Notes under the pieces: model-generated
The model's database searches: none
Told to the model about the DNA's origin: nothing
Seen by the model: only the letters and a program-made list of their open reading frames with translations
Shown here: positions 61,180 through 64,000 of the stretch, in pieces
Position numbering within the stretch: position 1 is the stretch's first letter
How the letters are laid out: the number at the start of each line of letters is the position of its first letter
Position numbers and translations under genes: made by a program
NCBI GenBank assembly: GCA_034435375.1
Contig: DAOTXR010000083.1
Coordinates: forward strand, 1 to 64,000
Length of the DNA stretch: 64,000 nt
From: DAOTXR01 sp034435375
GTDB taxonomy: Bacteria > Chloroflexota > Anaerolineae > Aggregatilineales > UBA3940
Reading direction: 5' to 3'

Positions 61180-62196
61180 CTACCGCTTGATCTTGCCCGG
61201 CAGGATATAGGGATATTCTCGTCGCAGGAGGCGCGTATGCAAGAAGCGGTCCAACCTGCGCATGGACAGGTAAAGCGACCAGATCAGCCTGTCCTCCTGG
61301 TAATAGCTGTGGACTTCCCTCTCTGTAATGGGCGAAACATTCAGGCCGACGCCTTCGCCCGCAAAGAAAGCATTCGCGGCTTGCACAAAGCCAGGCACCA
61401 GATCGGGACGCTGTTCCTTGTATAGATTGGCGATGGCGTCCACGGCGACCAGATGGAAATCGTAGTAGCGGTTGACCACATCCTCAAGAAACAGCAGGCG
61501 CAACACCCACCGCAAAAAGGACGGCGCGCTGCGTAGAAACAACTCAGGATCGAGTTGTTCTTGTCCCTCGACGCGGAACAATGGCGTGCTGGTATCCATA
61601 TACACCAGCGACACAGGGCTGCTCAACTCAGGAGTGTCAGGGGTAAACCCCTGAATGGACCAGTTGGAAATCTGCCCATCGAGGGCCACCGTCAGACGAT
61701 TCTGCCGCTGATTGAAGTCCCATACCTTATGTAGCTCGCGAAGCAGCGCCTCGAACAGGCTGATAGCTCCCTGGTACGAGAGGATATGAAGCGCCCTATG
61801 GCCGATGGACTGTGATGGCTCCTGGCGCTGAATGATGTAAAAGACGGGCCTTCCTGTATCGCTGAGAAAGGCAGCATAGCCGTGCGACGCAACGTGGAGG
61901 CCGACTTCCTGTTCTAGCAGCCGATTGTATTCCAGGTAAACGCTGCAATACCGCACGATCTCCTCAGGTTTGTAGAAGATCGGCAGACGTTTGAATGCCA
62001 GGTCCTGCAGGCCGTCGGCTTCGATGGAGAACACGGTGCTGATCTCACCGTAGCCCAGGACGCGGGCCGGGATCGCGCTGCGTTCTGGATGGTGTGGGTC
62101 GAGACCATGCTCGAACTGCCGGAGCAGCTCAAGATCAATCTGAAAGCCGGGAGGGCTGTGCAGGCTTCCTTTGTTGATGTCGATGTGGTCGCTCAT
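61180..62196 (-). CDS. Uncharacterised protein, kinase-like N-lobe (DUF6206-like)
   Basis: A 338-residue cytosolic protein. The region VLGYGEISTVFSIEADGLQD then LAFKRLPIFYKPEEIVRYCS looks like a protein/aminoglycoside-kinase glycine loop followed by a lysine strand, with ISNWSIQGFTPDTPELSSPV and LVYMDTSTPLF in the position of a catalytic/metal loop. Conserved tail: SMRRLDRFLHTRLLRREYPY. I recall similar proteins as DUF6206, of unknown function. It starts 24 bases after the aminotransferase stop and is probably co-transcribed. Confidence 0.6.
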   Translation of the reverse strand: MSDHIDINKGSLHSPPGFQIDLELLRQFEHGLDPHHPERSAIPARVLGYGEISTVFSIEADGLQDLAFKRLPIFYKPEEIVRYCSVYLEYNRLLEQEVGLHVASHGYAAFLSDTGRPVFYIIQRQEPSQSIGHRALHILSYQGAISLFEALLRELHKVWDFNQRQNRLTVALDGQISNWSIQGFTPDTPELSSPVSLVYMDTSTPLFRVEGQEQLDPELFLRSAPSFLRWVLRLLFLEDVVNRYYDFHLVAVDAIANLYKEQRPDLVPGFVQAANAFFAGEGVGLNVSPITEREVHSYYQEDRLIWSLYLSMRRLDRFLHTRLLRREYPYILPGKIKR

Positions 62197-62220
62197 CGCA
62201 TTCCTCTTGCACCGACTCCC

Positions 62221-63483
62221 CTATGCACTGGACCGTGGCCCGGCCATGGCTGCCAAGCTTTGGGTGAATGCATCCAGCACCTCGTCCACTTCATCAGCGG
62301 TGATGATCAACGGTGGCATAACGATCATTGTTGAAGGGCGGTTGTTGGCATAGAGGGCCAACACGCCATGCCGCGCCAGCAGCACAGTGAGCATCGGGCC
62401 GAGTTGCGCACTGCTCATCTCGACGCCGATCATCAAGCCTCGCCCACGCACATCGCTGACCAGCATTGGATACTGCGCCTGAAGCCTGCACAGGCCGTCC
62501 ATCAGGCGGCTGCCCATATCGAGGACGTGCTTCAAGAAGCCAGGGGCGGTGATGATGTCGAGCATCGTCAGAGCTGCTACACACCCGATGTCGGCGCCGC
62601 CGAAGGTCGAGATATGGATGAAGGGATTCGTTCTGGCCAGCCAGGCATCAAGCTCGGGCCGGTAACAGGTGGCAGTGATAGGGTAGATGCCAGCGCTGAG
62701 GCCCTTGCCCAGCACCATGATATCTGGCACGACTTCCCACTCGTCAATAGCCCACAGACGACCTGTGCGGCCCAGCCCCGCCTGGACCTCGTCGGCAATG
62801 AGCAACGCACCCTGCTCATCACACAGGCTGCGGACAGCCGCCAGGTAGCCATCGGGCGGGATCAGGATGCCAGCCGTGGCGGGGATCGTCTCGACAATGA
62901 CGGCAGCGATCTGGCCATTCATCGCGGTGCGCAGGGCGTCCACATCACCAAAGGGAACCTGTACAAAGCCAGGAATCTGTGGGCCGAACGGATCGCGGTA
63001 CGCCGGGTCGCCGGTGGCAAGCGCCAAGCCAGTGTGGCCGTGATACCCCCCCTTAACCGAGATCACGCCAGGTCGCCCAGTGAAACCACGTGCCAGCTTC
63101 AACGCAAAGTCGATGGCTTCCCCGCCACTGACGCCAAAGGTGGTGTAACGGATATCGCCAGGCGTCAGCTCGGCCAGACGGCAGGCCAATAGGGCGCGTG
63201 GCTCGCTCATCAGGACGTGGTCATTGATGTCGAGGGTGTCCAGTGCCTGTTTGACAGCTTCGACAATGGCCGGTGGGCGATGCCCCAGGTTGAAGACGCC
63301 GCCGCTGGAGCGGCAGTTGATTAAGGGGCGGCCTCCTCCGCGTGGCCAGATGCGGACTCCTTCGCGCTTGCCGGGAACAACTGCCATCTCCATCTGGCGG
63401 TACATGGCTACTCTGCCGGATGAGACGTAGCGCTCAAACGCGGCAATGACCTGCTCATCGGTCAGCCTTTGAGTTGTGCTCAT
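62221..63483 (-). CDS. Class III aminotransferase
   Basis: PLP-dependent aminotransferase, 420 residues. GDIRYTTFGVSGGEAIDFAL, SVKGGYHGHTGLALATGDPA, LLIADEVQAGLGRTGRLWAI and the PLP lysine in VLGKGLSAGIYPITAT are diagnostic. HISTFGGADIGCVAALTMLD follows the usual pattern. Related to ornithine, acetylornithine or taurine-pyruvate type enzymes; the amine donor cannot be fixed. It heads a unit with the uncharacterised kinase-like gene. Confidence 0.9.
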   Translation of the reverse strand: MSTTQRLTDEQVIAAFERYVSSGRVAMYRQMEMAVVPGKREGVRIWPRGGGRPLINCRSSGGVFNLGHRPPAIVEAVKQALDTLDINDHVLMSEPRALLACRLAELTPGDIRYTTFGVSGGEAIDFALKLARGFTGRPGVISVKGGYHGHTGLALATGDPAYRDPFGPQIPGFVQVPFGDVDALRTAMNGQIAAVIVETIPATAGILIPPDGYLAAVRSLCDEQGALLIADEVQAGLGRTGRLWAIDEWEVVPDIMVLGKGLSAGIYPITATCYRPELDAWLARTNPFIHISTFGGADIGCVAALTMLDIITAPGFLKHVLDMGSRLMDGLCRLQAQYPMLVSDVRGRGLMIGVEMSSAQLGPMLTVLLARHGVLALYANNRPSTMIVMPPLIITADEVDEVLDAFTQSLAAMAGPRSSA

Positions 63484-63616
63484 TGATCTATCTCTCTCCT
63501 GTCTGCGCTGGGTGAAGTGGATGACTCAAGCGTAGCCAAGAATGAAAAATGATCAACCTTGTGCGGAGGCGTGCAAGCAAGGACCCGCGACGCAGGTCGC
63601 GGCTAAGCCGGCAGTG

Positions 63617-64000
63617 CTATTGTATGTCAAGCATTTCCATCAGCGCGGCAGCGATCTGCGCTGCGACGCGTGCATTCTGCTCGAGCAGCGCCGCGTTGAC
63701 CTCCAGGCTGCGTCCCTGGGTGTTCTCTCCGATGCGCGACAGCAGAAAAGGCGTCAGCGCTTTGCCAGTCACGCCTGCCAGTCTGGCGGCATCCAGCGCC
63801 TCAGCGATAGCTGCTTCCATTGTATCGTTGGGCAGGGCCAGGTTGGCAGGCGGAGGCACAACGATCAGGGTACCCCCTTCTAGCCCCAGGTTCCAGCGAG
63901 CCGCAATGATGGCGGCAGCTTCCTGGGGAGTCTCGAGGCGCACATCGACAGGCAGCCCACTGCTTGTAGCATAGAAGGCCGGGAAGGTGTCTGTCCGGTA
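63617..64000 (-). CDS. psuG: Pseudouridine-5'-phosphate glycosidase, C-terminal part
   Basis: Partial gene cut by the right edge; the frame is open to base 64000. It reads YRTDTFPAFYATSSGLPVDV at the edge, then ETPQEAAAIIAARWNLGLEG and KALTPFLLSRIGENTQGRSL with EVNAALLEQNARVAAQIAAA, the characteristic PsuG/IndA end. The enzyme splits pseudouridine-5'-phosphate into uracil and ribose-5-phosphate. The partner kinase PsuK is not in the window. Confidence 0.88.
   Translation of the reverse strand, partial: YRTDTFPAFYATSSGLPVDVRLETPQEAAAIIAARWNLGLEGGTLIVVPPPANLALPNDTMEAAIAEALDAARLAGVTGKALTPFLLSRIGENTQGRSLEVNAALLEQNARVAAQIAAALMEMLDIQ

Overview
The window reads like bacterial chromosome from a Chloroflexota member, most likely Anaerolineae-like. 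This is inference: there is no rRNA gene here. It rests on many lipoprotein-type secreted proteins, a Sec/lipoprotein-type nitrous oxide reductase with a clade II-like gene set, family 5 peptide-binding proteins and GT-C glycosyltransferases with a C-terminal beta domain. Coding density is high and GC is roughly 55-60%. No tRNA, CRISPR array or complete insertion sequence was seen; only a transposase tail sits at the left edge.

1-21.8 kb (plus strand): a long catabolic cluster. Order: SDR, FGGY kinase, FadR-type GntR regulator, SHMT-like enzyme, second FGGY kinase, M24 hydrolase, a five-gene peptide-type ABC importer, FMN-barrel protein, aspartoacylase-like hydrolase, monomeric-sarcosine-oxidase-like enzyme, creatininase-family amidohydrolase, MttB-like methyltransferase, two more M24 proteins (one without metal ligands, as in creatinase), and an SDR. 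Together these can spell creatinine to creatine to sarcosine to glycine to serine. The kinases, MttB homologue and deacylase suggest the natural substrate may be a related N-methylated or acylated compound. Two promoters share the same 19-bp operator, one of them in front of the GntR gene.

21.9-32.5 kb: two near-identical XRE-cupin regulators bracket a metal-cofactor block: a ferredoxin with zinc ribbon, a NifX/ORP-like protein, two overlapping MinD-type ATPases with inserted ferredoxin domains, a thioredoxin fragment, a PadR regulator, a BtuF/FecCD-type importer whose binding protein carries a ModA-like segment and whose ATPase is fused to a THEP1 NTPase, a decayed ferredoxin copy and a second NifX-like protein. 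The parts list resembles the Desulfovibrio ORP (Mo-Cu protein) system.

32.5-45.8 kb: a LysR remnant, a DUF1801 protein, a Crp/Fnr regulator, then a minus-strand nos operon: nosZ, a membrane protein, a nosD-nosF fusion, nosY, nosL, a cytochrome c lipoprotein and a zinc-ribbon protein. A palindrome placed for class II activation lies upstream of nosZ. A multi-haem-type or NnrS-like membrane protein, FmdB, Acr3 and ArsR follow, then a mannonate-type SDR.

46-64 kb: mainly housekeeping. Two GT-C glycosyltransferases, a GNAT, a secreted amidase, gatB, xpt-guaA with a membrane protein, archease-rtcB, a large three-domain M23 protein, a membrane protein, an uncharacterised kinase-like protein with a class III aminotransferase, and the end of psuG.
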